A DNA stretch of 64,000 bases. Source: Guptibacillus hwajinpoensis. GTDB lineage: Bacteria; Bacillota; Bacilli; Bacillales; Guptibacillaceae. Under the pieces are notes generated by a model. That model did not search any database, was not told the DNA's origin, and saw only the letters and a list, made by a program, of their open reading frames with translations. Position 1 is the stretch's first letter, and every line of letters starts with the position of its first letter. The stretch spans positions 124,001 to 188,000 of the forward strand of contig NZ_SWFM01000001.1 in the NCBI RefSeq assembly GCF_005144865.1, written 5' to 3'. Positions 35,090-43,950 of the stretch are shown here, piece after piece. The translations under genes and the position numbers were made by a program.

Positions 35090-37015
35090 TTAGGTCCAGT
35101 TTATTGGTAAAGGTAAAACGTCTTGGACCTGTTTTTCATACTTCGTAACCTGGTCTTTTGACATCCAAATTCGAACAGAACCGTGGTCATCACTACTTCT
35201 GATCAATCGTCCAATTCCCTGCCTAAGCCTGAGTAGCATATATGGCAAGTCAACTTCAGCGATTGGATCCGACGCATGACTTCGCTTGGCTTGGAAAACC
35301 GGATCGTTTGGAGGGAAGGGTAATGATGAAATTAATACCTGGGTAAGAGATTCACCTGGTACATCTAGACCTTCCCAAAGATGATAAGAACAAAGCACAG
35401 CTGAGTGGTCACGCTGGAACTGTTTCACTGTTTCACTAATCTCTCTGTCACCTTCATAGATCATCTCAAAGTTCCAACTCTGACTATCTGCCCAGTCACG
35501 GAAACGATTCATTTCTTCAAGCGAAGAGAATAAAAGTAAGGAGTGACCTTTGTTTTCTTTAAGGGCTTTACCCATGGCTTCCCACTTCTCGGTTTCGTTT
35601 TCTGAAACTGTTCCATTCATCTTCATTTGAGTTTCATAATCAAAAGGTGAATTAACAGAGAAAGAAGCGTATTTTTGAATACCGAGGCTGCTTGCAGTGT
35701 ATGAGAAGTTACCTGCTTGAGACAGTGTTGCAGAAGAAAAGACGAATGGGATTTTTTGCGAGAAAACTTCCTTTCGTAAAATATCTTCTACAAGTCTTGG
35801 CATGATCACAAGAGACGTCTGGTTTTCTGTCTCCTCTAACCAGTGAATGCCTTGTCCGTCCTGTAGTAACGTTCTTAGCCCATAGGCAAAGAATTCAAGG
35901 TATTCTTCCATGATTTTCACATGGTAATCTTCCATAACATAAAGTTCAGAATCAAAAACGAGCTGTTCCAGCAATGCGTCGACTTTTTCAGCGATCGTCT
36001 TTGCAGTTGAAAGCATCGTTTCCGTTCGTGGCACATCTTTACGTACCGACCCTTCCACAGCTTTAGAAGATTTGCTTAGATGAGCAAACCATTCATCGTG
36101 CAGTTCAAGAATATCTTCGACAAGTGTTAAAGATTCTTCACGAACATCCTGATCCATATACCCTGTTAAAATGCTAGAGAGTGTTTCGGAATGAAAACGA
36201 TAAGTTAATCCTTTTTGTGCTGAAAATTCAAGAAGGTGACCTTCATCGAAGACGACTGTACTTGCTTCAGGTAACAAAGGGAGCTGTCCTTCACGTTTAC
36301 GAGACTCCTTTGTCCAAATATGTTCCATGTAAAAATCATGTGAACAGATGATGAGATCACTAGCATGACGGTAATACTCTCGATTTAATGTTTGACCACA
36401 GCGGTGTCGCCAATCACATGTAGAGCATTGCTGCAATGGATCCCACGCAATTTGCTCCCACTTTTCATTCGGTACCCAGGGATACTCTTTACGATCACCG
36501 TAGCGTTTGAAAGATTTCATCGATGCTGCAGGCTCGTATACGAATTCTGGTATTTCATCATGAACGCTTAGAATATCTTCATCATCTGTACGATGAGCAA
36601 GATGATCAAGCTTCTTCACGCACACATATTGCTCTCTTGCTTTCGCAAGTCTTACATCAACGGTTAAACCGAGGGCTTTTTCAAGCTTCTCAATATCTCC
36701 GCCTTCTTTAACGAGCTGCTCAATAAGCGTTTCATCAGCACATGAAATAATCGCTGGTTTACGTGTGTAGCGTGCGTAGCAAATGGCGTAAAGCAAATAA
36801 ACAAACGTTTTACCTGTTCCAACGCCTGCTTCTGCGAAAACGACACTTTTATTTTTAAAAGCCTGTTCGATTTGAAAGGCCATGAAGATTTGTTCATCAC
36901 GTAGCTCATAACCGTGTTCAGGTAGGATGTCATAGAAAACATCCCCAATATAGTCACCGAGCTTTTCGAAGAAAGAATCTTCTTTTGTAATTTCAAAAGG
37001 TAATGATTGGGTCAT
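35090..37015 (-). CDS. XPD/DinG-family ATP-dependent DNA helicase
   Basis: 641 residues; superfamily 2 with Walker A AEAGVGTGKT at 61-70 and Walker B VVFDEGH at 254-260. Four cysteines (C132, C197, C200, C206) are spaced as in the 4Fe-4S domain of XPD/DinG helicases. C-terminal motif VI is LRLRQGIGRLIRS. It unwinds DNA 5' to 3' and acts in repair or R-loop removal. It lacks the N-terminal exonuclease domain of Bacillus DinG, so it resembles E. coli YoaA. The ATG follows AGAGGAGAC. Confidence 0.92.
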   Translation of the reverse strand: MTQSLPFEITKEDSFFEKLGDYIGDVFYDILPEHGYELRDEQIFMAFQIEQAFKNKSVVFAEAGVGTGKTFVYLLYAICYARYTRKPAIISCADETLIEQLVKEGGDIEKLEKALGLTVDVRLAKAREQYVCVKKLDHLAHRTDDEDILSVHDEIPEFVYEPAASMKSFKRYGDRKEYPWVPNEKWEQIAWDPLQQCSTCDWRHRCGQTLNREYYRHASDLIICSHDFYMEHIWTKESRKREGQLPLLPEASTVVFDEGHLLEFSAQKGLTYRFHSETLSSILTGYMDQDVREESLTLVEDILELHDEWFAHLSKSSKAVEGSVRKDVPRTETMLSTAKTIAEKVDALLEQLVFDSELYVMEDYHVKIMEEYLEFFAYGLRTLLQDGQGIHWLEETENQTSLVIMPRLVEDILRKEVFSQKIPFVFSSATLSQAGNFSYTASSLGIQKYASFSVNSPFDYETQMKMNGTVSENETEKWEAMGKALKENKGHSLLLFSSLEEMNRFRDWADSQSWNFEMIYEGDREISETVKQFQRDHSAVLCSYHLWEGLDVPGESLTQVLISSLPFPPNDPVFQAKRSHASDPIAEVDLPYMLLRLRQGIGRLIRSSDDHGSVRIWMSKDQVTKYEKQVQDVLPLPINWT

Positions 37016-37188
37016 GTACGGTCTCCTCTTCTAGCTTGATCCGTCCTGTATAGTAGAACAACTCTGTCATCCATAGCGACAGCTGTGGTTTCTTTTGTTT
37101 ATCTTGCTTGTATATGAATGTACCAATATGAAAAACAAGAAAACCACCTTTTATCATAACAGATTTTGTGTTATTAGTGAAAAAAGAT

Positions 37189-38151
37189 CTACTGTTGAAT
37201 CAGCGCCTCACCTATTAATTGAAAGGAGCTTAAACGGTCACGTCTACTTGGTATCATTGTTGTAATCATCAACTCATCTGGTTGATAGTTAGTCTTTAAC
37301 TCCTCTAACTGTTGTACAACGTCATCAATCGTCCCTGCTATTAGCTTAGAAGAAGGATTAGGTTCTACGTTGATTTCCTTTGCTTCTTCAAGAGTTGGTA
37401 ATTTCTTCTCGCCCTTTGATTGAATGTCATTCAAAACATGAACCCAATGTGCAAGTTCTTCTGCGCGCTCTTTTGTTTCACTACAGATCACAGATACAGC
37501 AAGTAAAGTGTATGGGTTACTTCCGACAAACTCACTTCTATATGTGTCTAATAGCTCGTTACCGTCTTTATCGCTCATAAAATATCCGAATGCGTAAGAC
37601 ATCTTATTTTTAGCTGCAAGCTTCGCGCTTTTCATTCCGGTTCCCAGTAACCATGGTTCAGGTGCTAAGGTAGGAACAGGTGCCGCATCTAAGCTATGGT
37701 ACATATGATTCTGAGGGAAGCTCCTTCTCATGAAGCGAAGCAGTTCTTCGACTTTCTCTGGCATACGTCTAACTTCTTCAAGAAATCGTCCTGATAGGGC
37801 TGTTGTTGCTTCTGCAGAGCCACCAGGGGCACGCCCTAGTCCTAGATCAATTCGTCCAGGAAATAAAGTAGCTAGTGTGTTGAAAGTTTCGGCTACTTTA
37901 TAAGGTTTGTAATGAGGCAGTAGAATCGCTCCTGCACCTATTCGAATTCGTTTCGTATGTGCACCAAGGTAGCTAATGAGAATTTCTGGTGCAGGACAAG
38001 CTACATGTTTAAGGTCATGGTGTTCTGTAATCCAGTACCTTGTGTAGCCTAGCTTATCTGCAAGTACTGCAAGTTCCTTTGACGCTTGAAGTGCATCAGC
38101 TACCGTTTCTCCTATATAGAGTGGTGTTTGATCGAGAATACTTAATTTCAT
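37189..38151 (-). CDS. LLM-class flavin-dependent oxidoreductase (luciferase-like)
   Basis: 320 residues with the bacterial-luciferase TIM-barrel motifs: GYTRYWITEHHDLKHVA, KRIRIGAGAILLPHYKPYKVAE and FPGRIDLGLGRAPGG. FMN-dependent; the reduced flavin comes from a separate reductase. Close to the YceB/YwcH/MsnO8-like group of bacilli with no defined substrate. The ATG follows AGAGGTG. Monocistronic. Confidence 0.9.
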   Translation of the reverse strand: MKLSILDQTPLYIGETVADALQASKELAVLADKLGYTRYWITEHHDLKHVACPAPEILISYLGAHTKRIRIGAGAILLPHYKPYKVAETFNTLATLFPGRIDLGLGRAPGGSAEATTALSGRFLEEVRRMPEKVEELLRFMRRSFPQNHMYHSLDAAPVPTLAPEPWLLGTGMKSAKLAAKNKMSYAFGYFMSDKDGNELLDTYRSEFVGSNPYTLLAVSVICSETKERAEELAHWVHVLNDIQSKGEKKLPTLEEAKEINVEPNPSSKLIAGTIDDVVQQLEELKTNYQPDELMITTMIPSRRDRLSSFQLIGEALIQQ

Positions 38152-38228
38152 GCTACACCTCTTTTTAGAACAATCTACTTCTATCTATCATTTAGAAAGA
38201 AGAGACCCAATTATACTCTGATTATGAT

Positions 38229-38252
38229 AAAAACGCCCTGTTCGGGCGTTTT
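38229..38252 (-). terminator. terminator of ilvA
   Basis: Minus-strand stem AAAACGCCC-GAACA-GGGCGTTTT with a TTTTAT tail, overlapping the last bases of ilvA. Confidence 0.85.
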
Positions 38253-39507
38253 AGATTAATAAGTTAAAAAGGTCTTGATCTTTATTGATTTCGATATATG
38301 AAAAGCCTTTACGGTTCATACGATCAATTAATGGTTCATAGTCTTCTTTTTGTTTCAACTCAATTCCAGCAAGGACAGGCCCACGGTCTCGATTATTCTT
38401 TTTCGTATATTCAAAGCGGGTAATATCATCAGTTGGGCCGAGGACATCTGCCATAAACTCTTTCAATGCGCCTGCTCGCTGTGGAAAATGGACGATGAAA
38501 TAATGTTTTAACCCTTCATATATGAGCGATCGCTCTTGAATTTCTTGCATCCGGTTAATATCATTATTACCACCACTAATTACACATACAACATTTTTCC
38601 CTTTAATCTGATCCCGATAAAAATCTAGCGCTGCAATTGACATAGCACCTGCTGGTTCAGCTACGATCGCATTTTGATTATATAACTCAAGGATAGTCGT
38701 GCAAATCTTACCTTCAGGTACAAGGACGATATCGTCAAGAATGTGTTTACAAATATCAAGCGTTAACTTACCAACTTGCTTAACGGCAGCCCCATCAACA
38801 AATTTATCAATGTAATCAAGTGACAGCACCTCGTCATGATCAAGAGAATTCTTCATACCAGGGGCACCCTCTGGTTCAATTCCAACAATTTGTGTATGAG
38901 GACTAATGCTTTTAACGTATGAACCAACACCAGATGCAAGTCCTCCCCCTCCGATTGGTAGCATCATAAAGTCCACTTCATCAATGTCGTTCATAATTTC
39001 TAATCCCACTGTTCCCTGTCCTGCAATTGTTCTGTAATCGTCGAATGGATGTATAAATGTCTTGTCATTCGAGTTACAAAACTTCTTAGCAGTTTGAAAA
39101 GAGTCATCAAACGTATCACCAGTTAAGATTACTTCTACATTTGATCCACCAAACAGTTCTACTTGAGTAACCTTCTGACGAGGTGTAGTTGCCGGCATAA
39201 AGATATGACCTTTAATGTCAAGCGTCTTACAAGAAAAAGCAACACCCTGCGCATGGTTACCTGCGCTAGCACACACTATGCCATTGGCCTTTTCATCTTC
39301 ATTCAAACTGTGAATAAGATTATAAGCGCCTCTTATCTTAAAAGACCTTACGTTTTGAAGGTCTTCACGCTTTAAATAAACATTGCTGTTATATCGATCA
39401 GAAAGGATTTCGTTACGCTGCAGTGGAGTAGGCACTACAACTTCCTTTAATACTTGATTTGCGATAATGACATCTTCTACCTGTACTTTGCTGATTGTTT
39501 TACTCAT
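38251..39507 (-). CDS. ilvA: threonine deaminase (threonine ammonia-lyase)
   Basis: 418 residues. PLP lysine K57 lies in SFKIRG; the phosphate-binding glycine loop is LPIGGGGLASGVGS. A single C-terminal regulatory ACT-like domain (HYFIVHFPQRAGALKEF) is present, as in the Bacillus biosynthetic enzyme. It converts threonine to 2-oxobutyrate and ammonia at the head of isoleucine synthesis. It is monocistronic here, away from the ilv-leu operon. No T-box leader was recognised upstream. Confidence 0.95.
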   Translation of the reverse strand: MSKTISKVQVEDVIIANQVLKEVVVPTPLQRNEILSDRYNSNVYLKREDLQNVRSFKIRGAYNLIHSLNEDEKANGIVCASAGNHAQGVAFSCKTLDIKGHIFMPATTPRQKVTQVELFGGSNVEVILTGDTFDDSFQTAKKFCNSNDKTFIHPFDDYRTIAGQGTVGLEIMNDIDEVDFMMLPIGGGGLASGVGSYVKSISPHTQIVGIEPEGAPGMKNSLDHDEVLSLDYIDKFVDGAAVKQVGKLTLDICKHILDDIVLVPEGKICTTILELYNQNAIVAEPAGAMSIAALDFYRDQIKGKNVVCVISGGNNDINRMQEIQERSLIYEGLKHYFIVHFPQRAGALKEFMADVLGPTDDITRFEYTKKNNRDRGPVLAGIELKQKEDYEPLIDRMNRKGFSYIEINKDQDLFNLLI

Positions 39508-39669
39508 TCTCGCACTCCTTCTGATTAATAAGAATAGTTTAACTTTTTAAAATTCATTTTAACACAATTTAATGCGGTTGTACGTTATTGTTCTAAATGT
39601 CGTTAATTTCTTTTCAATAGCGAACCATGCTACAATTCTAAAAGATAACGAATAGTAGGAGGCTATCTC

Positions 39670-40320
39670 ATGGGGAACTGGGCATTTGTATCTGATTTTG
39701 ACGGTACCATATCGAAAAAGGATTTCTATTGGCTTGTCATTGAAACGTATTTTCCAGAAGGTCAGGAGCTCTATAAAAAGTGGAAAGCTGGAGAATATCA
39801 GGATATTGATTTTCTGCAGAAGGTATTTAAATCGATTGATCAAAACGAAGACCAAATAATTAAAGATATTCGATCACTACCTATTGATGAACACGTTCCC
39901 TCATTTATAAAAACTGTTCAGCAGAGCGGCGGGGATTTTTATATTTTGAGTGCGGGTACTGATTATTACATTGAACATATTCTTCTGCACTATGGTATTG
40001 ATAATGTGCCTGTTTTTTCTAATAAAGGCTATTACGAGAATCAAAACGTACACCTTTCAATTGATGAAAACCACAAACATTATTCAAGAAGGTATGGCAT
40101 TGACAAATCCAAGGTCATAGAAGAAATGAAAGAAAAGTATGATTTTGTTTACTTTGCTGGGGATAGTGAACCCGACTCTCATCCTGCGAAAGTAGCCGAT
40201 CTTACATTTGCAAAAGATGCACTTCAAGATATTTTAAAGGAAAATGGGGTGCCGTTTATCGGTGTTAATTCGTTTAAAGAGATTGAGAAGATTTTTCGTA
40301 ATAAAGGAATCCTTAGCTAG
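39670..40320 (+). CDS. HAD-superfamily phosphatase, MtnX-like
   Basis: 216 residues with HAD motifs: FVSDFDGTIS at residues 6-15 (nucleophile D9, acid D11), ILSAGTDYYIE (motif II), and FAGDSEPDSHPAKVADL (motif IV). It is most like the MtnX/HAD-IB branch (small-molecule phosphatases), but lacks the cysteine-rich insert of B. subtilis MtnX and is not beside methionine-salvage genes, so I leave the substrate open. The ATG follows AGGAGG. Divergent from ilvA. Confidence 0.82.
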   Translation: MGNWAFVSDFDGTISKKDFYWLVIETYFPEGQELYKKWKAGEYQDIDFLQKVFKSIDQNEDQIIKDIRSLPIDEHVPSFIKTVQQSGGDFYILSAGTDYYIEHILLHYGIDNVPVFSNKGYYENQNVHLSIDENHKHYSRRYGIDKSKVIEEMKEKYDFVYFAGDSEPDSHPAKVADLTFAKDALQDILKENGVPFIGVNSFKEIEKIFRNKGILS

Positions 40321-40348
40321 TAATCTTTTTATAAAAGGGGCTTAAATT

Positions 40349-40388
40349 AAAAAAAATAGACGCTCTATTCACAGCGTCTATTTTTTTA
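40349..40388. terminator. bidirectional terminator between HAD phosphatase and kynA
   Basis: Stem TAGACGCT/AGCGTCTA flanked by long A and T runs, so it has a T-tail on both strands between convergent genes. Confidence 0.85.
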
Positions 40389-40417
40389 ATTTGTTAACAT
40401 AATGATTTTATTGTCAT

Positions 40418-41263
40418 TTATAGTTCAGTTCGAATATCCCAAAGCTCTGGGAAAAAGCGATGATCCAGTACTTTTTTTAGATACCCTACACCCGATGATC
40501 CTCCTGTTCCTTTTTTAAACCCAATAATGCGTTCAACTGTTTTCATATGGCGAAAACGCCACTGCTGAAGCCAGTCCTCAATATCCACGAGCTTTTCAGC
40601 GAGTTCGTAAAGATCCCAATGCGTTTCAACATCGCGGTAAACCGATAGCCATGCCTTCATCACCGACTCATTTTTCTCATAAGTAACGGTTACGTCCCGC
40701 GTAAGTATATTCTCATCAATTGGTAATCCTGCTTTTGACAGGGCCTGAATGGCAACGTCATAAATACTTGGAGCCTCGTAGGCTTCTAATAAATGCTGAT
40801 GAAGTTCCTCATCCTTTTCATAAATTTTAAGTACGTGTGAAGTTTTGTATCCAAGTGCAAATTCGATCATACGGTATTGATACGACTGAAACCCTGAAGC
40901 CTGGCCAAGTGAATCTCGGAATTCCATGTATTCAGATGGTGTTAACGTGGAGAGCACGTCCCATGCTTGGATAATTTGCGTCTGTGTTTTTGACACCCGA
41001 GCAAGCATCTTAAAAGCTGTAGAAAGTTCATTGTTTTCAATTGACTCAATCGCCCCTCTTAGTTCGTGGAGAATCAACTTCATCCAGAGTTCGCTTACTT
41101 GATGAATTATAATAAAAAGCATTTCATCATGATGCTCTGAAAGGCGGTTCTGACCAGAAAGAATCTGATCAAGATTTAAATACTCTCCGTATGTCATATT
41201 GTTTTTAAAATCAGTATGTATAGATGCTTCAGTTGTATCGTGACTATTATATTTTTTGTTCAT
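40418..41263 (-). CDS. kynA: tryptophan 2,3-dioxygenase
   Basis: 281 residues, the usual bacterial length. Heme- and substrate-site segments: [34 protein letters not shown] (shown here in part as [13 protein letters not shown]) and C-terminal [14 protein letters not shown] with [14 protein letters not shown]. It opens the indole ring of tryptophan to N-formylkynurenine. No formamidase (KynB) or kynureninase (KynU) gene is in the window. The ATG follows AAGGAGG. Confidence 0.95.
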   Translation of the reverse strand: MNKKYNSHDTTEASIHTDFKNNMTYGEYLNLDQILSGQNRLSEHHDEMLFIIIHQVSELWMKLILHELRGAIESIENNELSTAFKMLARVSKTQTQIIQAWDVLSTLTPSEYMEFRDSLGQASGFQSYQYRMIEFALGYKTSHVLKIYEKDEELHQHLLEAYEAPSIYDVAIQALSKAGLPIDENILTRDVTVTYEKNESVMKAWLSVYRDVETHWDLYELAEKLVDIEDWLQQWRFRHMKTVERIIGFKKGTGGSSGVGYLKKVLDHRFFPELWDIRTEL

Positions 41264-41327
41264 TGAAGTACCTCCTTTTTTATGTAAGCGAATACAAAAA
41301 ACGAATAAATTTTGACGAGTTTCTTCA

Positions 41328-41927
41328 TTAATAATAGGATCTTATCGCAATCGCTCCTTTTTTCGAAGCTGATTCAATATAGCCAACCATTTGATCTAAC
41401 GTAAAAACGGTTAATGGTTTAACTTCATGCAAGGTGAAATCAGATATAACTTCAAATAATAACTTTACCACTTTATCACCAGATACCTCATCAAGATCTT
41501 CAATAGACTGATTTAAAAGTGATTGAAACATTGATTGATTTTTTCCGTATGTTTTGGCTAACTTACTGTTTAAACGTCTAAAGTCCTCTTGATAGGTAAA
41601 ATAAAAGTTTTCTTTATGCTCCATTCGGTTTTGCAACCAGCTTTAGTAAAAACCATTTAATTACAGCTCATCTGCAATAAGGTGAACGTAGTATCCTAGT
41701 AGATAGTCATCTGGTAGATCATCACGGTACTTCGTGAAGAAGGCTTGAAGATTCACTCGTTTAGAGAAATCATTGGTATTTCCTTCATAGAAATGAGATC
41801 GGTCTTTCTCATCACCTGTTACAGCGTCAGGGGCAACACTACCCGCAAGGAAAGCACTTCTATTAACAATAGGGATTTGTTCGGTTACACGATCGGCAAT
41901 GAGTAAATGCATCAATCTGGAGCCCAC
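41328..41927 (-). pseudogene. broken gene, zinc-dependent phospholipase C-like hydrolase, two in-frame stops
   Basis: One continuous frame of 200 codons from GTG (after AAGGAGG) to the TAA at 41328, interrupted by two TAA codons at codons 89 and 95. Reading through, the family-like text is HLIADEL-stop-LNGFY-stop-SWLQNRMEH; close homologues in bacilli have W (TGG) and L (TTA) there, recalled from memory. The N-terminal half carries MHLLIADRV, GSVAPDAV, SHFYEG and GYYVHLIADE, with histidines and aspartates fitting a metal-binding hydrolase of the zinc-dependent PLC-like group. Since both stops are TAA, recoding is unlikely; this reads as a decayed gene. Confidence 0.78.
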
Positions 41928-41979
41928 ATTCCCCCTCCTTTCCCATCAAAAGTATAACATGCTTGAAACACTGAATTTA

Positions 41980-42522
41980 TTACAAACTGAAGTTGAACAG
42001 AGATTCATCAATTTGCTCCTGCTCAATTCCGATGTATCTCAGTGTAATAGATGGTGCAGAATGGCCAAATATTTTCTGAAGCATCGCGACGTCTTTTGTT
42101 TGTTTGTAATAAAAATACCCAAACGTTTTCCTCATTGTATGAGTACCTATTTCTGAAAGTCCAGCTTCCGCTGCAGCCTGATTTAATATTTTGTATGCCT
42201 GCCCTCTTTGGATTGGTAAATCTGTTTTGTGAGAAGGAAATAAGAAATCTTGTTCTTGCATATCAAACGTATACGATTCAATTAGCTCTTTAAGCGAATA
42301 ATTTATTGGAAATCGCTTCGTTTTCCCAGTCTTTTTCTCTTTGATGACAATGTGTGTTTGATTTCGAACATCTCCTACACGTAATGGAAGCAAATCACTA
42401 ATTCGAAGTCCAGTGTTAATTCCCATTAGAAACAAAAACCAATCTCTGGAATTTCGCCTTCTTAGATTCTGTTTAATCAATTTTATCTTCTGAGGGTCTC
42501 GAATCGGCTGAACCGTGTTCAT
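41980..42522 (-). CDS. tyrosine recombinase consisting only of the catalytic domain
   Basis: 180 residues from MNTVQPIRDPQKIK, with AAGGAGG upstream. Catalytic residues appear in order: R40 in NTGLRISDLL, K in KKTGKTKRFPI, H-x-x-R in HTMRKTFGYF, GHSAPSITLRYIG with the later His and nucleophile Tyr. The N-terminal SAM-like core-binding domain of XerC/integrases is missing. Such short integrase-like proteins occur in bacilli and act perhaps as phase or replicon-resolution recombinases. No att site, excisionase or phage genes are near. Confidence 0.88.
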   Translation of the reverse strand: MNTVQPIRDPQKIKLIKQNLRRRNSRDWFLFLMGINTGLRISDLLPLRVGDVRNQTHIVIKEKKTGKTKRFPINYSLKELIESYTFDMQEQDFLFPSHKTDLPIQRGQAYKILNQAAAEAGLSEIGTHTMRKTFGYFYYKQTKDVAMLQKIFGHSAPSITLRYIGIEQEQIDESLFNFSL

Positions 42523-42759
42523 GGAGACACCCTCCTTTCGATATCCAATATGTATCATTAACGATAAATAATGCTTCAATAAGTTTCATTATACCTTTCC
42601 TCACTTCGTACGAAAAGAAAAAAACCGCGAAAACCAAGCTTTCATTCATTTTCATAATGATACACAATATATGTTTTGTGTCATTGTGTAGAAATAGTCG
42701 CATTTAGATTAAAGTGATCGGTATTATCTCCATTAATGTAAGGATGATCAAAATCAAAG

Positions 42760-42786
42760 AACCATCTGCTTAAAAAGCAGATGGTT
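42760..42786 (-). terminator. hairpin after the 42818 membrane protein gene
   Basis: Stem ACCATCTGCTT/AAGCAGATGGT with a three-base loop. On the minus strand it is followed by TCTTTGATTTTG, a modest T-run. Confidence 0.65.
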
Positions 42787-42817
42787 GTTTAAAAGTACGA
42801 ACAATTTATCTAAAGAT

Positions 42818-43225
42818 TTACTCTTTGCTGGTTTTAGTTTCATATCCATAATGTTTTATGGTAAAGAAAGATATTACTCCAAAGGTGATAAATGCAAAGA
42901 GACTAATGATGACTGTAGAAATTCCTGCTTGCCATGGTAATATGACCTTTCCTTGAGAAGCGTTAAGTGGAATGACAATCGCCCAAATAATTGCTCCCCA
43001 AATTGCTCCGATCAGAAATACATTCAGCTGTTGGAGTATTTTCAGTTTCCTCGTTAGAAATAGTAAGATGTAACCTGCGACTTGGCCCGCAAGAATATGA
43101 GTAATAAATTGCATCAATGTTAAGTTTGCTCCGAGTTTAGAAAATCCGCTTGACTCTGCTAGCATAACAATTCCTGCCTGGATTAAAGAACCGATTATAA
43201 ATCCAATTGAATACTTAAAGGACAT
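42818..43225 (-). CDS. small four-segment membrane protein, unknown function
   Basis: 135 residues from MSFKYSIGFIIG; GAGGAG lies six bases upstream, whereas an ATG seven codons earlier has no such site. Four hydrophobic segments can be seen: residues about 6-24, 36-56, 67-86 and 98-120. The C-terminus is charged (HYGYETKTSKE). No known motif. Followed by a hairpin terminator, so probably monocistronic. Confidence 0.7.
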   Translation of the reverse strand: MSFKYSIGFIIGSLIQAGIVMLAESSGFSKLGANLTLMQFITHILAGQVAGYILLFLTRKLKILQQLNVFLIGAIWGAIIWAIVIPLNASQGKVILPWQAGISTVIISLFAFITFGVISFFTIKHYGYETKTSKE

Positions 43226-43336
43226 CTGCAGCTCCTCATTTTTCATATTGTTTTCTGAAGAGCTTTTTATATTCTGTTCCTCTTACAGATACAAATCTTT
43301 ACATAGTTAGGTATGATAATTTCTTGGAATGATTTT

Positions 43337-43426
43337 ATGAAAAAAAGCAGGCTAGTTGCCTACTTTAGTTATGGACTTCTAGGTTTTTTATTGTTAGTTG
43401 TTAAATACGACTTTAAATTTGATTAG
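43337..43426 (+). CDS. possible 29-residue hydrophobic peptide
   Basis: ATG-initiated frame giving MKKSRLVAYFSYGLLGFLL then VVKYDFKFD, a basic start followed by one membrane-spanning segment. Upstream GGA is weak and 10 bases away, and a TATGAT-like -10 precedes it. It overlaps the end of the broken VOC gene on the other strand by a few bases. Could be a real small membrane peptide or chance. Confidence 0.25.
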   Translation: MKKSRLVAYFSYGLLGFLLLVVKYDFKFD

Positions 43427-43838
43427 TTTAGTACGGTAATTGAAATTTTTAGATGTGTAGGTGCAACGACTTCTACCTTAATAGGATTCGGATCTTCAAC
43501 ATAAAGAGCATAATGCCTTTTCCCTCCTCCAAAAGGATATTTATCTTTATAAAGAATTTCGATACCCATACTCTCCAACTGATCATTCAGATAATTAACA
43601 TGATCCCTAGACTTTGCATGAAAAGCGTTATGGTTTAGGCCTATTCTTTTACGATGATAACTATGATCTACAAAAGACTCTTCTACTTGCACAAGTACGA
43701 TGTAACTTTCTATCCACTTCCAACTCATTCCTTCATCCCATATTTGAAACGGTCTGTATTCAAGCTCTTCTAATAACCAACCCCAAAAACACTACTCTTT
43801 TCAAGATCTGAAACATACAACTCAATGTGATGTATCAA
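43423..43838 (-). pseudogene. broken VOC (glyoxalase-like) family gene, frameshift in a T-run
   Basis: TTG start after GAGGTG gives LIHHIELYVSDLEKSSVF, then a TAG is hit. Adding one T to the T5 run (plus-strand A-run 43785-43789) restores WGWLLEELEYRPFQIWDEG joined to MSWKWIES and the rest of the domain. The downstream part has NHNAFHAKSRDHVNYLND and GGKRHYALYVEDPNPIKVEVV, the second half of a vicinal-oxygen-chelate repeat. Either a one-base deletion inactivated the gene or the run was miscounted in sequencing. Confidence 0.75.
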
Positions 43839-43901
43839 TAGATCACCTCTTGTTTTCGTTAAAATGATGTAAATGATCATATTATTATTATGTAAACTAA
43901 A

Positions 43902-43934
43902 TATCCCAGACAGAAATGACCTCTGTCTGGGATA
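43902..43934. terminator. terminator of the 5'-nucleotidase gene
   Basis: Thirteen-base arms (TATCCCAGACAGA and complement) around a seven-base loop, with ATTTAGTTT following on the minus strand. Located just after the stop at 43951. Confidence 0.75.
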
Positions 43935-43950
43935 TTAATGTTACTATGAT

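Noticed and set aside
39508..39669. T-box leader upstream of ilvA
   Set aside because: No T-box sequence or antiterminator was seen in the 162-base gap.
42473..42703. 76-codon minus-strand frame overlapping the recombinase start
   Set aside because: Out of frame with the recombinase, no clear ribosome site and overlaps its start; judged a shadow.
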